Positions 20,788-30,757 of a DNA stretch of 30,757 nucleotides are shown here, in pieces. The position numbers and the translations under genes were made by a program. Numbering within the stretch: position 1 is the stretch's first letter; every line of letters starts with the position of its first letter. Where the stretch lies: assembly GCA_003990745.1 (NCBI GenBank), contig RBNI01000470.1, positions 1-30,757 of the forward strand, given 5' to 3'. The notes below the pieces were generated by a model, which searched no databases, had not been told where the DNA came from, and worked only from the letters and a program-made list of their open reading frames with translations. Source of the stretch: Jimgerdemannia flammicorona. Its lineage: Eukaryota > Mucoromycota > Endogonomycetes > Endogonales > Endogonaceae.

Positions 20788-21096
20788 ATGCCTTTGCCTC
20801 CACCTACACCATCACCAATTGAGCACCAGATCAGCCTGGCGTCGTTCAAGGACCTGCTGCCCACATCTAACTACAAGGGCCTGTTTCTCACGTTGTGCCA
20901 GCGCTCGAAAAGGTACGACACGTCGGATCCGGAGTATACCTCTTGAAAAGAGGGACAACATCACGCGCCGCAATTTGTCGCACTGTGTAAAGTTGGCAGT
21001 TATGTTGGCAGGGGCAACTGGCAGAAGAGAATTGAGGCTGAGCAAGCTGCAGCGAGAGATGCGTTAGAGATGATGTGTGGTGAAAAACTTAGGTAG
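20788..21096 (+). pseudogene. Double-stranded RNA-binding domain (dsRBD) frame with one internal TGA
   Basis: From ATG 20788 the frame reads a Pro-rich start, then SLASFKDLLPTSNYKGLFL, a TGA at 20944-20946, and in the same frame EGQHHAPQFVALCKVGSYVG and WQKRIEAEQAAARDALEMM, to TAG at 21094-21096 (102 codons). The order helix, H-x-P-x-F, beta strand with GxxxG, and KR...AEQAAA-x-AL helix is that of a dsRBD, including the basic pair that contacts RNA. dsRBDs occur in Dicer, RNase III, ADAR and PKR-like proteins. The TGA falls between conserved blocks and could be a nonsense change, a sequencing error or a recoded stop. It is GC-richer than its surroundings, as is the next frame. Confidence 0.7.
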
Positions 21097-21239
21097 ATGA
21101 AGCATGTGATCATGGACGAGGCGATGAAGCAGATGATGTACCGAACATCTCTTTGCAGAGCTCCAGAGCTACATTTTGCTAGGGGTTCATTTTCAGAGTA
21201 ATTACAACTTATCAGACATATTCTTCAATAGCAATATTC

Positions 21240-21935
21240 ATGACATGGCCACTAATGAATCCAGCTCTTATACTGGACAACGATACCATAGCTCTGCAGC
21301 ACGTGGAAGATCTGGTCCGCGCGAAGAAGAAGCCGCTGCCGATTATCCACCAACCCTCGAAAGCTGGTGCTGACACCGACCGAATAATATCGCCCACACC
21401 GCCGCCGCCAGAACCATACTTGGACGAACGAAAAGCCTTTCTACAGGCAAAATTTCGCACCGATGTTGGGAGTGCGTGGCAAAAACACTCCACCTGCGTG
21501 AAATGCAGCTTGGAAAAGGTGCGTGCCACGTTCTCGACGGATTTTTTGTGGAATCTGTTCGATTCGACGAATAATGCGCTACGGACTGTCGATATCGCAT
21601 TTGACTTCCCGACATCGACGCCAGACGACGACGGTCACGACCGTTTGCGTGAATATTTTATCACTTTAAAACGATTCAGTCATTCCCTCGACGGCCCAGA
21701 GCTGTATAGATACCAACAGTTGATTATGGAGGCGTTTCCGCTAGGAGTGCTCACTGTTCTATTTGGGAGTGTCAAAGAGGCGGATAAGGCCGCCAATAAT
21801 GCCGCATCCTCCAAACTGCGACACTATACACTAAAACCGTTGGCGGTTGCTGCTTATGAGTTGGCTCGCACCATCCCTTTCATGCCATCCATTAAAGCGC
21901 ACAATAATGTGATTGTTCTGGTAGGTAGGTGGTGA
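21240..21935 (+). CDS. Unrecognised 231-aa protein
   Basis: ATG 21240 to TGA 21933-21935, GC-richer than its flanks. The N-terminal third has a Pro run (ISPTPPPPEPYL); then comes a pair of cysteines (STCVKCSLEKV) and a predominantly helical-looking remainder. No signal peptide or membrane segment is evident, and I recognise no family. The end overlaps a possible donor (GTAGGTAGG at about 21921), so further exons are possible; a simple acceptor at about 21969 would give an immediate stop. It lies 144 bp after the dsRBD frame on the same strand and could be part of the same transcription unit. Confidence 0.55.
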   Translation: MTWPLMNPALILDNDTIALQHVEDLVRAKKKPLPIIHQPSKAGADTDRIISPTPPPPEPYLDERKAFLQAKFRTDVGSAWQKHSTCVKCSLEKVRATFSTDFLWNLFDSTNNALRTVDIAFDFPTSTPDDDGHDRLREYFITLKRFSHSLDGPELYRYQQLIMEAFPLGVLTVLFGSVKEADKAANNAASSKLRHYTLKPLAVAAYELARTIPFMPSIKAHNNVIVLVGRW

Positions 21936-21939
21936 TCGC

Positions 21940-23155
21940 TTAAAAAATGCCTGTAATTATCTTCACATAGTGATTTGCAACCTTCTGTACTCCAGAAATG
22001 ATTCTTCGCTGTGTGAGGTTTAAAGGTAATGATGTCTTCGTATTGTAATCATATTTGGTACCATAGGACAAGAACCGGATGTGTGCTCTGTATACTAACT
22101 ACGTGACTAATTCGGTATAACCATCTGTGTAGAACGTTATAATCCAGATTCACTTAGTAGTCGTAAAAATAAACATAAAGGTGTATTTATTTCAAATGAG
22201 GTGAGCGCTCGTAATGATAGGCCTAGACGCTTAATAGTAACGTGTATTGTTATGCTGCTGCTTACAGATGTGTGTGTCTGTTAACAATTTGTATAGAACG
22301 CGTGACGATGTCGTCCTCGACTACATGAATTACATCATTCTAACTCTGACCAATAGCGGTTCTCTCAGGAGAACCGAAGTCATGTGACAGGCAGATATCC
22401 GGCAGTTTTATTTATAAATATTATATTTTAGATATTTCGGCTCCGAGCTGTTCTGCCTCCAATGGCGTATTCCAAAGTTAATTGTCTAATATAATAAAAT
22501 TGGATTTACAAAGGGATCTTTATAGTACACGTGCAAATTCAGACACGCGCTGAGCTGCATATGTGAGATGTTTAGCGACTTTACGACTATTTTCTATATA
22601 TCCAAATGCACTACCCAATCCGGTATCAGGGGCAGAATGTGCGCTTTTGAAATATAGCATAGTAATAAGAAACCCAGGTTAAAGGCCATTTGCCATGGTT
22701 AATCCATAAAGGGTCGATTTCCGTACGGAAATTCACCGACGTGTGATCGTCACATGATGAATGGGAACAAAAAAAAAAATCATTGTGGAAGCTGTGGAAG
22801 CTGTGCGCATGTATCTACTGAATCTTCTTAACAATCATATTTAATAGTGCTCTCTTGGTACTGAACTGTTAATGGATTACCGTCAGTCCGACATCACCCA
22901 GAGTAGTTGGCCCGATATCTTTTTAGGGTAACAACCTGAGTAGCGAGCAGAACTATGTATTGTATATCATATGGTGGACAAGGGTTGTAGCATGTTCCAC
23001 CCTGGCTCTGCAGGTGAAAATTTTCTGTAAACATATTCCATCAATATATCTAATACCACCATGATCAGTGTAGGCCTTGTGTCTGGCTACAATTAGATTA
23101 ATTTTTTATTTGCTAATAAATTCTGAGTGCGAGTATAGTTTAATACGTCATCGTC
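21940..23155. other. About 1.2 kb without recognisable gene; one 8-bp-stem hairpin
   Basis: No convincing frame. A perfect hairpin CGGTTCTC-TCAG-GAGAACCG lies at 22357-22376. Nothing else of note was seen. Confidence 0.4.
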
Positions 23156-23159
23156 GGGA

Positions 23160-23208
23160 AAAGTGCATTCACGTGGGGGTGATAATCACCCCCACGTGAA
23201 TGCACTTT
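23160..23208. repeat. Perfect 49-bp palindrome containing CACGTG in each arm
   Basis: Arms of 24 bp (AAAGTGCATTCACGTGGGGG...) flank a single central base (23184). The pairing continues imperfectly a few bases further (CGGG/CCCC). Perfect palindromes of this size are prone to deletion, so it is either recent or maintained. Confidence 0.95.
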
Positions 23209-23480
23209 CCCCGAACGCACATTGTGAAATGTGGCACTTGTGTCAAGCCACAACACCACTACTTTACTCTGAATCGAGCCGAGCCCCTTGGTTTAGAGCG
23301 TTCTGTCGATGTGTACATGTGTCTGGTCATCTGTGTCATTGGATTAGGCAGCGGGAGATTGTAGAACGCCAGCACGCATGGATCTGCCCAAATAAAATTG
23401 CAGTGGTATAGTGCACAGCACTTATACTCAACTTTTTGAATCTCCTTTTTATTATATTTAATAAAAAAAAAAAAAAAAAT

Positions 23481-23947
23481 CATAAATTGATAGAACATCC
23501 TATAAAGTTTAATCAAATAGAGAGATTTTTTTTTTTTACATATAATATTTTAATAAAAATAGTTTTTTTAATTATTTTATAATAAATATTGAGACCAGTC
23601 ACAATTTCGGCCTTAAATTAAAGCCAAATTACAAATCACTGGTCACAAATTCAAAGCCATAGAGGGTTAAAATAAGGCCAAAATTATAACTAATCTTAAT
23701 AGATCACTTATAACTATATTATTTTAAAAAAAAACTCTCTATTTAAGTAAAGTAGATAATATTTACTATTTATATTTCTAATAATATATTTTTTTAATAT
23801 GACAAATATATAGGAAAAGAGATTTAAAAAATGTAAAAATCTATATTAGATAAGTAAAAAAAACTATCTCTATTAAAATATTATATGCCATAATAAAAAA
23901 AAGCTCTCTATTTGACTAAACTTAATAGGATTTTCTATCAAGTTATG
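23481..23947. mobile_element. MITE-like element with about 75-bp terminal inverted repeats
   Basis: The left arm (23481-23556) begins CATAAATTGATAGAACATCC. The right arm (23871-23947) ends TTCTATCAAGTTATG and is its reverse complement with few differences, including TCTCTCTATTTGA(C/T)TAAACTT. About 315 bp of AT-rich interior encodes nothing. Size and structure fit a non-autonomous DNA transposon. The flanks are A- or T-rich and a target duplication is not clear. Confidence 0.75.
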
Positions 23948-24059
23948 GTTTTTATTTTATTTTATTAAATATATTAAAAAGAAGAAGCAAAAAGGAGTGA
24001 CAAAAAATTAAGCATAAGTTTAGGTGCAACTATTAATTTGTGACTTAGTAAAATTATGA

Positions 24060-25720
24060 TTGGGAATTTGGCAAAGGCAAAGGAGAACAATTTGGTAATC
24101 AATTTAAGGCCAAACACCATTAGGGCGCATGATCCCCAAATGGTGTGCCTAAATGGTGCAGCTCCACTGATCTTACAGAGTTCCCTTTCACTGTTCTTGC
24201 CAAGTTCCTCTTCACCATTCTCTATCAATTTTAGGCCAAAATTGTGAAACTGGCTGGCTTGAAGGGGAATTCGGTAAAGGGGAACAATTTTGGTAATTGA
24301 TTCAAGGCCAAACACCATTTGGGCGCACGATCCCCAAATGGTGTGCCCAAATGAGGCCAAAATTATGAAACTGGCTGGCTTGAAGGGGAATTCGGCAAAG
24401 GAGAGTAATTTTGATATATAATTGATTTAAGGCCAAACACTGTTTGGGCGCATGATCCCCAAATGGTGCACCCAAATGGTGAAGCTTCATGAAATCTTGT
24501 AGAGTTCCCTTTCACTGATCTTGCCGAGTTCCCCTTCACCAAGTTCTGTGAAACTGGCTGGGGGGGAACAATTTTGGTAATCGATTTAAGGCCAAACACC
24601 ATTTGGGCGCACGATCCCCAAATGGTGCGCCCAAATGGGCTGGCTTGGTAATCGATTTAAGGCCAAACACTGTTTGGGCGCACAATCCCCAAATGGTGTG
24701 CCCAAGTGGTGAAGCTTCATGAAGGTTCATTGATCTTGTAGAGTTCCCTTTCACCGATGATCTTGCCAAGTTCCCCTTCACCAAGCTCTCTATCAATTTA
24801 AGGCCAAAATTGTGAAACTGGCTGGCTTGAAGGGGAATTCAGCAAAGGGGAACAATTTGGTAATAGATTTAAGGCTAAACACCATTTGGGCACATGATCT
24901 CCAATTGGTGTGTCTAAATGGTGCAGCTTCACTGATCTTGCAGAGTTCCCTTTCACTATTCTTGCCAAGTTCCCCTTCACCATTCTCTATCAATTTTAGG
25001 CCAAAATTGTGAAACTGGCTGGCTTGAAGGGGAATTCAGCAAAGGGGAACAATTTTGGTAATCGATTTAAGGCCAAACACCATTTGGGCGCATGATTTCC
25101 AATTGGTATGCCTAAATGGTGCAGCTTCACTGATCTTGCAGAGTTCCCTTTCACAATTTTTGTCAAGTTTTCCTTCACCATTCTCTATCAATTTTAGGCC
25201 AAAATTGTGAAACTGGCTGGCTTGAAGGGGAATTCGGCAAAGGGGAACAATTTTGGTAATCGATTTAAGGCCAAACACCATTTGGGCGCATGATTTCCCA
25301 TTGGTGTGCCTAAATGGTGCAGCTTCACTGATCTTGCAGAGTTCCCTTTCACTATTCTTGTCAAGTTTCCCTTCACCATTCTCTATCAATTTTAGGCCAA
25401 AATTGTGAAACTGGCTGGCTTGAAGGGGAATTCGGCAAAGGGGAACAATTTTGGTAATCGATTTAAGGCCAAACACCATTTGGGTGCACGATCCCCAAAT
25501 GGTGCGCCCATATGAGGCCAAAATTGTAAAACTGGCTGGCTTGAAGGGGAATTCGGCAAAGGAGAGGCCAAACACTGTTTGGGCGCACGATCCCCAAATG
25601 GTGCGCCCAAATGGTGAAGCTTTATGAAATCTTGTAGAGTTCCCTTTCACTGATCTTGCCAAGTTCCCCTTCACCAAGTTCTCTATCGATTTAAGGCCAA
25701 AATTGTGAAACTGGCTAAGA
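24060..25720 (+). repeat. Satellite array, about 198-bp unit, left of the transposase
   Basis: CCAAACACCATTTGGG-type marks occur at 24110, 24308, 24433, 24592, 24663, 24874, 25073, 25271, 25469 and 25567. The basic period is 198 bp, with shortened units. Each unit carries TTAAGGCCAAAATTGTGAAAC, GGCTTGAAGGGGAATTCGGC and usually a hairpin of CCATTTGGGCGCA paired with TGCGCCCAAATGG. Frames running through the array are repeat artefacts. Confidence 0.95.
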
Positions 25721-25779
25721 AAGAACTAATATATATTGAATATATTTGATAGGATAGAGTTATTTATACAATATATCAG

Positions 25780-27839
25780 CTAAACAGATTTCTGAGAGAC
25801 ATGTCGATGTGAATGATATTTTTTAACATCATTTTCTGCATCAGCTAATATAAGTCCTTTTTGATATGCATTCATATATTTTTGTGAATGATATGCATAT
25901 TTTCTAATTGTAATAAGATCAACAGAGGCCAAAGCTTTTGGAATATTCTGCTTCAGTCCAGTCCATGTATAATTACAATGAGTTCTAAATATTGTAATTA
26001 ATAATTATAATAATTAGTAATATTATTAAATTATAATTATGATTTAATAATATATATTACATACCTGCAATATCTTTTTACACTACTCCAAAAATATTCA
26101 ATGTAATTGAGTTCACAATGAAACTTAGGATAAAAAATACATTTATGACCTAAACTTTCAATAACCTCTTGAACAAATGGCTTCTGTGCTTTAAAATCTT
26201 GAAGAGATAGAATTTGTACAGCACAACAATCTTCTGTCTTGCATTTTTCCTTGCATTTTCTTTTTAAATCTTTTCTCCAAAGATTTCTTTCTTCAAGTAT
26301 TTTTTTTAAGCCCTTTGCTTTACCACGCTGATTAACAATTTTATATTTTGATGGAAATATCATTTCTTGAGTAATATTGTTAAACTTTGTAGTTCTCATA
26401 AGTGGCTGTTTTCCACCAGATCCAAGATTCATCTTGTGAGCAAATAAAGCATCTGATGCATACATTGAATGTCCTTGACTATGATCAAATGCAAATACTG
26501 CTATACAGTTAGGATGAATGGTGTTGAAAATTGGAATAGCTTTGTTTTTGATCTAATAATATAATATTAATTTATATTATAAGTTTTTTTAGTTAATTTA
26601 TTTACTAAATTTAATTATTATTATAAATATATATACCTGATCTATTAGATCATTTCCAGTCCAATAATCTTTCTTAGCTTTTCCAATTTCAAGTAGACAA
26701 CAAGCTTCTCTTGGAGGCTTTGGACTCTTCATATCTTTATATTGTTCTTCAGATATAGCCAGTCTTCCAACAGTATTCAGTAGAAAATCACTAACCATTA
26801 TACTAGCACCTCTACTTTTTTTTCTTAGAGGAAATTGTCCTTTTGGTCCCCATCCAAAGTTTAGATCATCATTAGCATTAAAAGTAGCCTCATCATGTGT
26901 CACTAGAATATGTTGTTGTCCAAGAGAAATATTATGTTGTAATGGTTGAAAATCTTTATCATATTGAACCATAAATGGTTTCCAGTCAGCCATCTGCTTT
27001 AAAAATTGTTCACAAGATACTTTAACATCATCTCTTTCATGACCATCAACATAAAGTCCTTTTCTGCGTCTACTGTAAGTATAACCCATCTTTAGCATCC
27101 ATCTTCTTGCTGTATCTTCATGAATTTTTATAGATTCTGCTGATATTGAAAAAATCTATTCTAAATGTTCTTTAAGAGATTTTGGAGTAGCAATAAACTT
27201 ATTATTTTCTAAATAAGTTTTAACTGCAAGTTTAATATTTTTATCTTCAAGAAGACTTTTCTTCTTAGCATGTCTTCCTTGCTGAGAAATAGGAAGAGTT
27301 CTATTGTTAATCCAATCTTGTGTCCATCTTCTTAGAAGCTTTGCATAATATGAGCCTTTGTTGATACTTTCTGCAATTAGTTGACTAGCTTGAGAAGCAC
27401 CTCTATTATTATTTCTAAACATCATATATTGTGATATATGATGATATTTTAGAATATAACTTAGAGATGGATTCTCTAAACTTTTTAAGTGAACTTTAAG
27501 TGCAGTAATGTGAGATTTCCAACTATTATCAGCTTTTTTATCTTCATCTTCATCTTCATCTTCATCTTCATATTCCTCATCATCATCTTCTCTCTCATCA
27601 TCTTCTTCTTCTCTCTCATCATCATCATCATCTCTCTCATTATGTTCTTCCTCATAATCTTCTTCATCTTCATCTTTGTCTTCTCTATCATCTATATTAT
27701 AATTATAATTATAATTAATATATATTATTAATATTATTAATATTTATATAATAATATTTACCTATAATATCTTCCTCAAGTTTACTTTTTTGATGTTTTA
27801 GAACTTGTAAGTGCTGGTTTTGTTAGGTAGTTTTGGCAT
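25780..27839 (-). pseudogene. DDE-superfamily (Tc1/mariner/IS630-like) transposase, nearly intact
   Basis: Exons: 27691-26637, 26552-26065 and 25984-25780 are phase-consistent (582 codons with the stop). A short first exon ends at 27762; it may start at ATG 27839 (MPKLPNKTSTYK), with a frameshift near 27803, or come from farther upstream. Seen: a very acidic N-terminal stretch of D/E repeats; a helix-turn-helix-like region (RRWMLKMGYTYSRRRKG); catalytic aspartate in ILVTHDEATF, second in VFAFDHSQGH, glutamate in FYPKFHCELNYIEYFW; a cysteine-rich insert (KCKEKCKTEDCC). All three acidic residues remain. Damage: a single in-frame TAG at 27156-27158 (LKEHLE, stop, IFSISAES) and the possible 5' shift. 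The family cuts and pastes DNA. Satellite arrays in opposite orientation lie on either side. Confidence 0.82.
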
Positions 27840-27869
27840 TTTGTTGTAACTAAAATATAAATTTAATAA

Positions 27870-28115
27870 TTTAGATAGATGTAAGAGAAAGTCAGAATAT
27901 GACAGGACAGAATAGATGAAACAGGACAGAGATATGACAGAGACTGAACAGGATAGATGAGATAGAACAGAACAAGGCAGGATAGGATAGACAAGACAAG
28001 ACAGAATAGACAAGACAGGATAAGATAGATGAGACAATAGATAAGACAGAACAGAATAGACAGGATAGGATAGATGAGATAGGACAGGATAGATGAGACA
28101 GGATATATAAATATT
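27870..28115. repeat. GACAGGATAGAT-type minisatellite upstream of transposase
   Basis: Irregular tandem copies of GATAGATGAGACAGGACAGA-like 5-10-bp words. The array lies between the transposase start and the right satellite array, so it is either in the 5' flank or inside a 5' intron: a donor-like AAG|GTATGTAAT sits at about 28158 on the minus strand. Confidence 0.85.
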
Positions 28116-28249
28116 TCTATATTTATTTCTTAAAAAAAAAGAAATGCATATTACATACCTTGGTTTTGTAAGATATCGAGAAGTTTGTTGACAATTTTGA
28201 CAGATGAATGATCTTATAGCTGAGTTAGAAATAAAATGTAGACGTCACA

Positions 28250-28800
28250 GACCTGCACCATTTGGGCGCACCATATGGGGATCGTGCGCCCAAATGGTAT
28301 TTGGCCTTAAATCGATTACCAAAATTGTTCCCCCCAGCCAGTTTCACAATTTTGGCCTTAAATCGATAGAGAACTTGGTGAAGGGGAACTCGGCAAGATC
28401 AGTGAAGAGAACTCTACAAGATTTCATGAAGCTTCACCATTTGGGCGCACCATTTGGGGATCATGCGCCCAAACAGTGTTTGGCCTTAAATCGATTACCA
28501 AAATTATTCTCCTTTGCCGAATTCCCTTTCAAGCCAGCCAGTTTCATAATTCTGGCCTTAAATCAACAAAGAACTTGGTGAAGGGGAACTCGGAAGATCA
28601 GTAAACCTGCACCATTTGGGTGCACCATTTGGGGATCATGCGCCCAAATGGTGTTTGGCCTTAAATCGATTACCCCTTTGCTGAATTTCCCTTCAAGCCA
28701 GCCAGTTTCACAATTTTGGCCTTAAATCGATAGAGAACTTGGTGAAGGGGAACTCAGCTACAAGATCAGTGAACTCCCTTCACCATTCCCTATCAATTTT
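28250..28800 (-). repeat. Satellite array, same family, reverse orientation
   Basis: The same unit as at 24060-25720 but reverse complemented: GGCCTTAAATCGATTACC, CCAGCCAGTTTCACAATTTT and the TTTGGGCGCACCATTTGGGG hairpin repeat about three times. Confidence 0.9.
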
Positions 28801-29075
28801 AGGCCAAATTGTGAAATGAAGGGGAATTCGGCAAAGGGGAACAATTTTGGTAATCGATTTAAGGCCAAACACCATTTGGGCGCATGTTCCCCAAATGGTG
28901 CGCCCAAATGGTGCAGGTTTGCTGATCCCCTTCACCAAGTTCTTTATTGATTTAAGGCCAAAATTATGAAACTGGCTGGCTTGAAGGGGAATTCGGCAAA
29001 GGAGAATAATTTTGAGAATCGATTTAAGGCCAAACACTGTTTGGGCACACGATCCCCAAATGGTACAGCGAAACC
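28790..29075 (+). repeat. Satellite units, forward orientation
   Basis: The orientation switches back near 28790: TATCAATTTTAGGCCAAATT, AACACCATTTGGGCGCATG and AACACTGTTTGGGCACACG. The unit is interrupted after 29065 by unrelated sequence. Confidence 0.85.
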
Positions 29076-29426
29076 TTTGCTGTGACAGTAAAACCTTTGA
29101 AATCTTGTGGCTGAAGTACCGTTTAATGTGGCTGAGGTTACTTGTGACCAAGGGTTTGTAAAAAAGATAACCAAATAGACGAAGCTTGACAATTATTGTC
29201 AATAACCAAAAGATGAGCATTCTACATACTTGGTTCAAAATTTCACCCAAAATTCTAAACCACATTTATGAAATACAAACTTTCCTTATCAAATCAACAT
29301 TAAAAGAAGGAATATTTTGCATGCCAAAAACTGGAGTCACCCTCTGACGATGATGAGCACCCTTGGATGAAGTGAAAAGCCAAAGCTAGTGCCATATGAA
29401 ATGCTGAAATATACTACAATCAATGA

Positions 29427-29720
29427 GCCCGGAAGAAAGCTTCAAAAGTATCTACCGCCCTACAGCAAGGCCAAAAAACAATCAAACGAAAAGCTGAAGA
29501 GGATATTGAACAAGTCCCGAAGAAAGCCAAAGACACCAAAACACCTGAACAAATCAGTACAGCTTTACGCAAAGCCCAAGAAGCAGTTACAGCACAACCT
29601 TCAGAACCTATTGGATTATACAAAGATTTATACCTCCCATATGCATTGTTGAAGAGAATTACAACCATTAAAGACATGCAAATTGACAAGGATCTGGCCT
29701 TGTTATATAAGGGAAATTAA
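29427..29720 (+). CDS. Possible exon: 97-codon open frame, Lys-rich then conserved-looking C-terminus
   Basis: The frame opens after a TGA (29424) and ends with TAA (29718-29720). It reads a basic, NLS-like stretch (KTIKRKAEEDIEQVPKKAKD), then QISTALRKAQEAVTAQPSEP, then GLYKDLYLPYALLKRI and a short tail. There is no ATG near its start, so it would have to be a downstream exon, or a fragment. The composition is more protein-like than the competing frame at 29389-29652, but I recognise no family. Confidence 0.3.
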   Translation, partial: ARKKASKVSTALQQGQKTIKRKAEEDIEQVPKKAKDTKTPEQISTALRKAQEAVTAQPSEPIGLYKDLYLPYALLKRITTIKDMQIDKDLALLYKGN

Positions 29721-29807
29721 TGATATTAGATTTTATATCCAAGGGTTAAAAATATATGTTAATAATAATACTAAAACTGAAAAATACTCAAAAACCAAAT
29801 ACTCATA

Positions 29808-30206
29808 CGGTATCCTCTGAATGTACCATAGGCATTCCCATTATAGTATTCCATGCCATTTCACTAAATTCCACTGATTGAATGTTGACTTTGACATTAG
29901 CATCATACTTGATTTGAACCTGATAAAGGAGGGTGAATTTCGAATTAGGATATTTGTATAAGAATTGGTTAAAATAATAATAAAATAATAAATACTAACA
30001 TTGGACTCATTGTGCATAGGACATATTTATGAATTTTCCTGTATTCCAGGAGCACAGAGTGGCAATCTCTCACCATAATCATTATGCTGGATGCATACCA
30101 TGTTGAGGCATCCAACTATACCACAGGTTTCAAAGACTTGATCACCACAGCCACACATGCAACATAGGGATGTTGGAAGTCTTCCAACATCAGACTCTGT
30201 AATAAT
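29808..30206 (-). pseudogene. H3-tail-mimic / PHD-like gene, copy 2 (truncated, exons 2-3 only)
   Basis: Exon 2 (30206-30000, 69 codons) is homologous to copy-1 exon 2 and keeps the 10 bp missing there, so its PHD-like cysteines (CCMCGCGD, FETCGIVGC, NMVCIQH, LPLC) are in frame. However a TAA replaces the Trp codon before ICPMH. Exon 3 (from 29919; VQIKYDANVKVNIQSVEFSE) has a one-base deletion near its end and an altered donor. No exon 4 was found, so the copy is truncated near 29808. Exon 1, with any H3-like tail, would lie beyond the right edge. Confidence 0.75.
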
Positions 30207-30259
30207 CTGTATAATTAGAATAATAGAGAGTTGACATATTAGTTACCTTGCACCATACA

Positions 30260-30757
30260 ATAAAATAAACAATTAAAGTGGGGTGTAGAATCGTCAAGAG
30301 AAAAGCCAGACACGATATATAACCCATAAAAATAAATAAATGAAGGGTATAATCGTCGAGGCAGATTAAAGGGCAGAATCGAAGGATAGAACCATCGAGG
30401 CAGATAGCCAAACTAGGGATTGAATCATCGAGGACAATGACATATACATAAGAATGAATAAAATATAGGGTAGAATCACCGAGGCAGATAGCCAGACACG
30501 ACATATAACCCATAAAATAATAAAATGAAGGGTGGAATCGAAGGGTAAAATCGTCGAGGCAGATAGCCAGACACGACAATAACCCATAAGAATAAATAAA
30601 ATAAAGGGTAGAATCGCCGAGGCAGATAGTCAGACATGACAATAACCCATAAGAATAAATAAAATAAAGGGTAGAATCGCCGAGGCAGATAGCCAGACAC
30701 GACATATAACCCATAAAATAATAAATGAAGGGTGGAATCGAAGGGTAAAATCGTCGA
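30260..30757. repeat. Minisatellite in intron 1 of copy 2, same family as 5040-5610
   Basis: GAGGCAGATAGCCAGACACG-type units recur near 30300, 30360, 30395, 30480, 30557, 30620 and 30683 and run off the window. Spacing is less regular (about 60-80 bp). Minus frames stay open as in copy 1. Confidence 0.9.

Noticed and set aside
25036..25677. 213-codon minus frame in the satellite
   Set aside because: It consists only of satellite repeats, and other frames in the array are equally open.
27485..27731. Lys/Met-rich minus and Ile/Phe-rich plus frames
   Set aside because: Other frames of the D/E-rich N-terminal region of the transposase and its intron.
30190..30714. 174-codon minus frame
   Set aside because: Same minisatellite in copy 2; the open frame is a by-product of a unit length near a multiple of three.

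Overview
The window looks like an AT-rich, transposon-dense stretch of a eukaryotic, most probably fungal, nuclear genome. The reasons are short spliceosomal introns (about 50-90 bases, GTATAT/GTAAGT-type donors, TAG/CAG acceptors), a DDE transposase of a type I associate with Agaricomycetes and Glomeromycotina, fungal-type FAR1/Ulp1 and piggyBac sequences, and abundant mini- and microsatellites. The phylum is not settled by the sequence. I saw no rRNA, tRNA or CRISPR.

Layout. 1-2350: non-coding, with two direct duplications. 2356-5761 (minus): a multi-exon decayed gene whose first exon encodes a copy of the histone H3 N-terminal tail, followed by a minisatellite-filled intron, a PHD-like cysteine/histidine exon, further exons and a coiled-coil end. 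29808-30757 holds a second, truncated copy with the same minisatellite in the same intron. 6034-8530: a GC-richer protein kinase gene (one intron, 509 aa, C-terminal zinc-binding-like module) with a tandem-repeat promoter and a duplicated 3' end. 8990-9940: a decayed piggyBac transposase. 10193-11356: two related LTR-like repeats. 11700-13070: clusters of a TGCGCCC motif, the last running into the start of an intact seven-exon gene (13060-15466) that fuses a FAR1-type DNA-binding domain to a Ulp1/SENP-type cysteine protease. 16000-18410: tandem repeats, a cysteine-rich reading frame split by a polyadenylated retroposon with a 15-bp target-site duplication, a GTCAAATTGAC repeat field, and a second, different H3-tail-like exon (17987-18109). 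18700-20420: motif cluster and AT-rich repeats. 20788-21935: a double-stranded-RNA-binding domain frame with one internal TGA, then an unrecognised 232-codon frame. 23160-23947: a 49-bp perfect palindrome and a MITE. 24060-29075: satellite arrays in opposite orientations on either side of a nearly intact DDE transposase gene (one in-frame TAG).

Common threads. Two unrelated-looking genes begin with H3-tail look-alikes that keep K9/S10/T11. Intact coding genes are few: the kinase, FAR1-Ulp1, and possibly the frame at 21240. A TGCGCCC(AAA) motif recurs in putative promoters, in a hairpin and inside the satellite, which suggests a shared regulatory or transposon-end signal. The strongest candidates for something undescribed are the H3-tail mimic genes, the FAR1-Ulp1 fusion, and the possible foldback-like element made of satellite arrays plus transposase.
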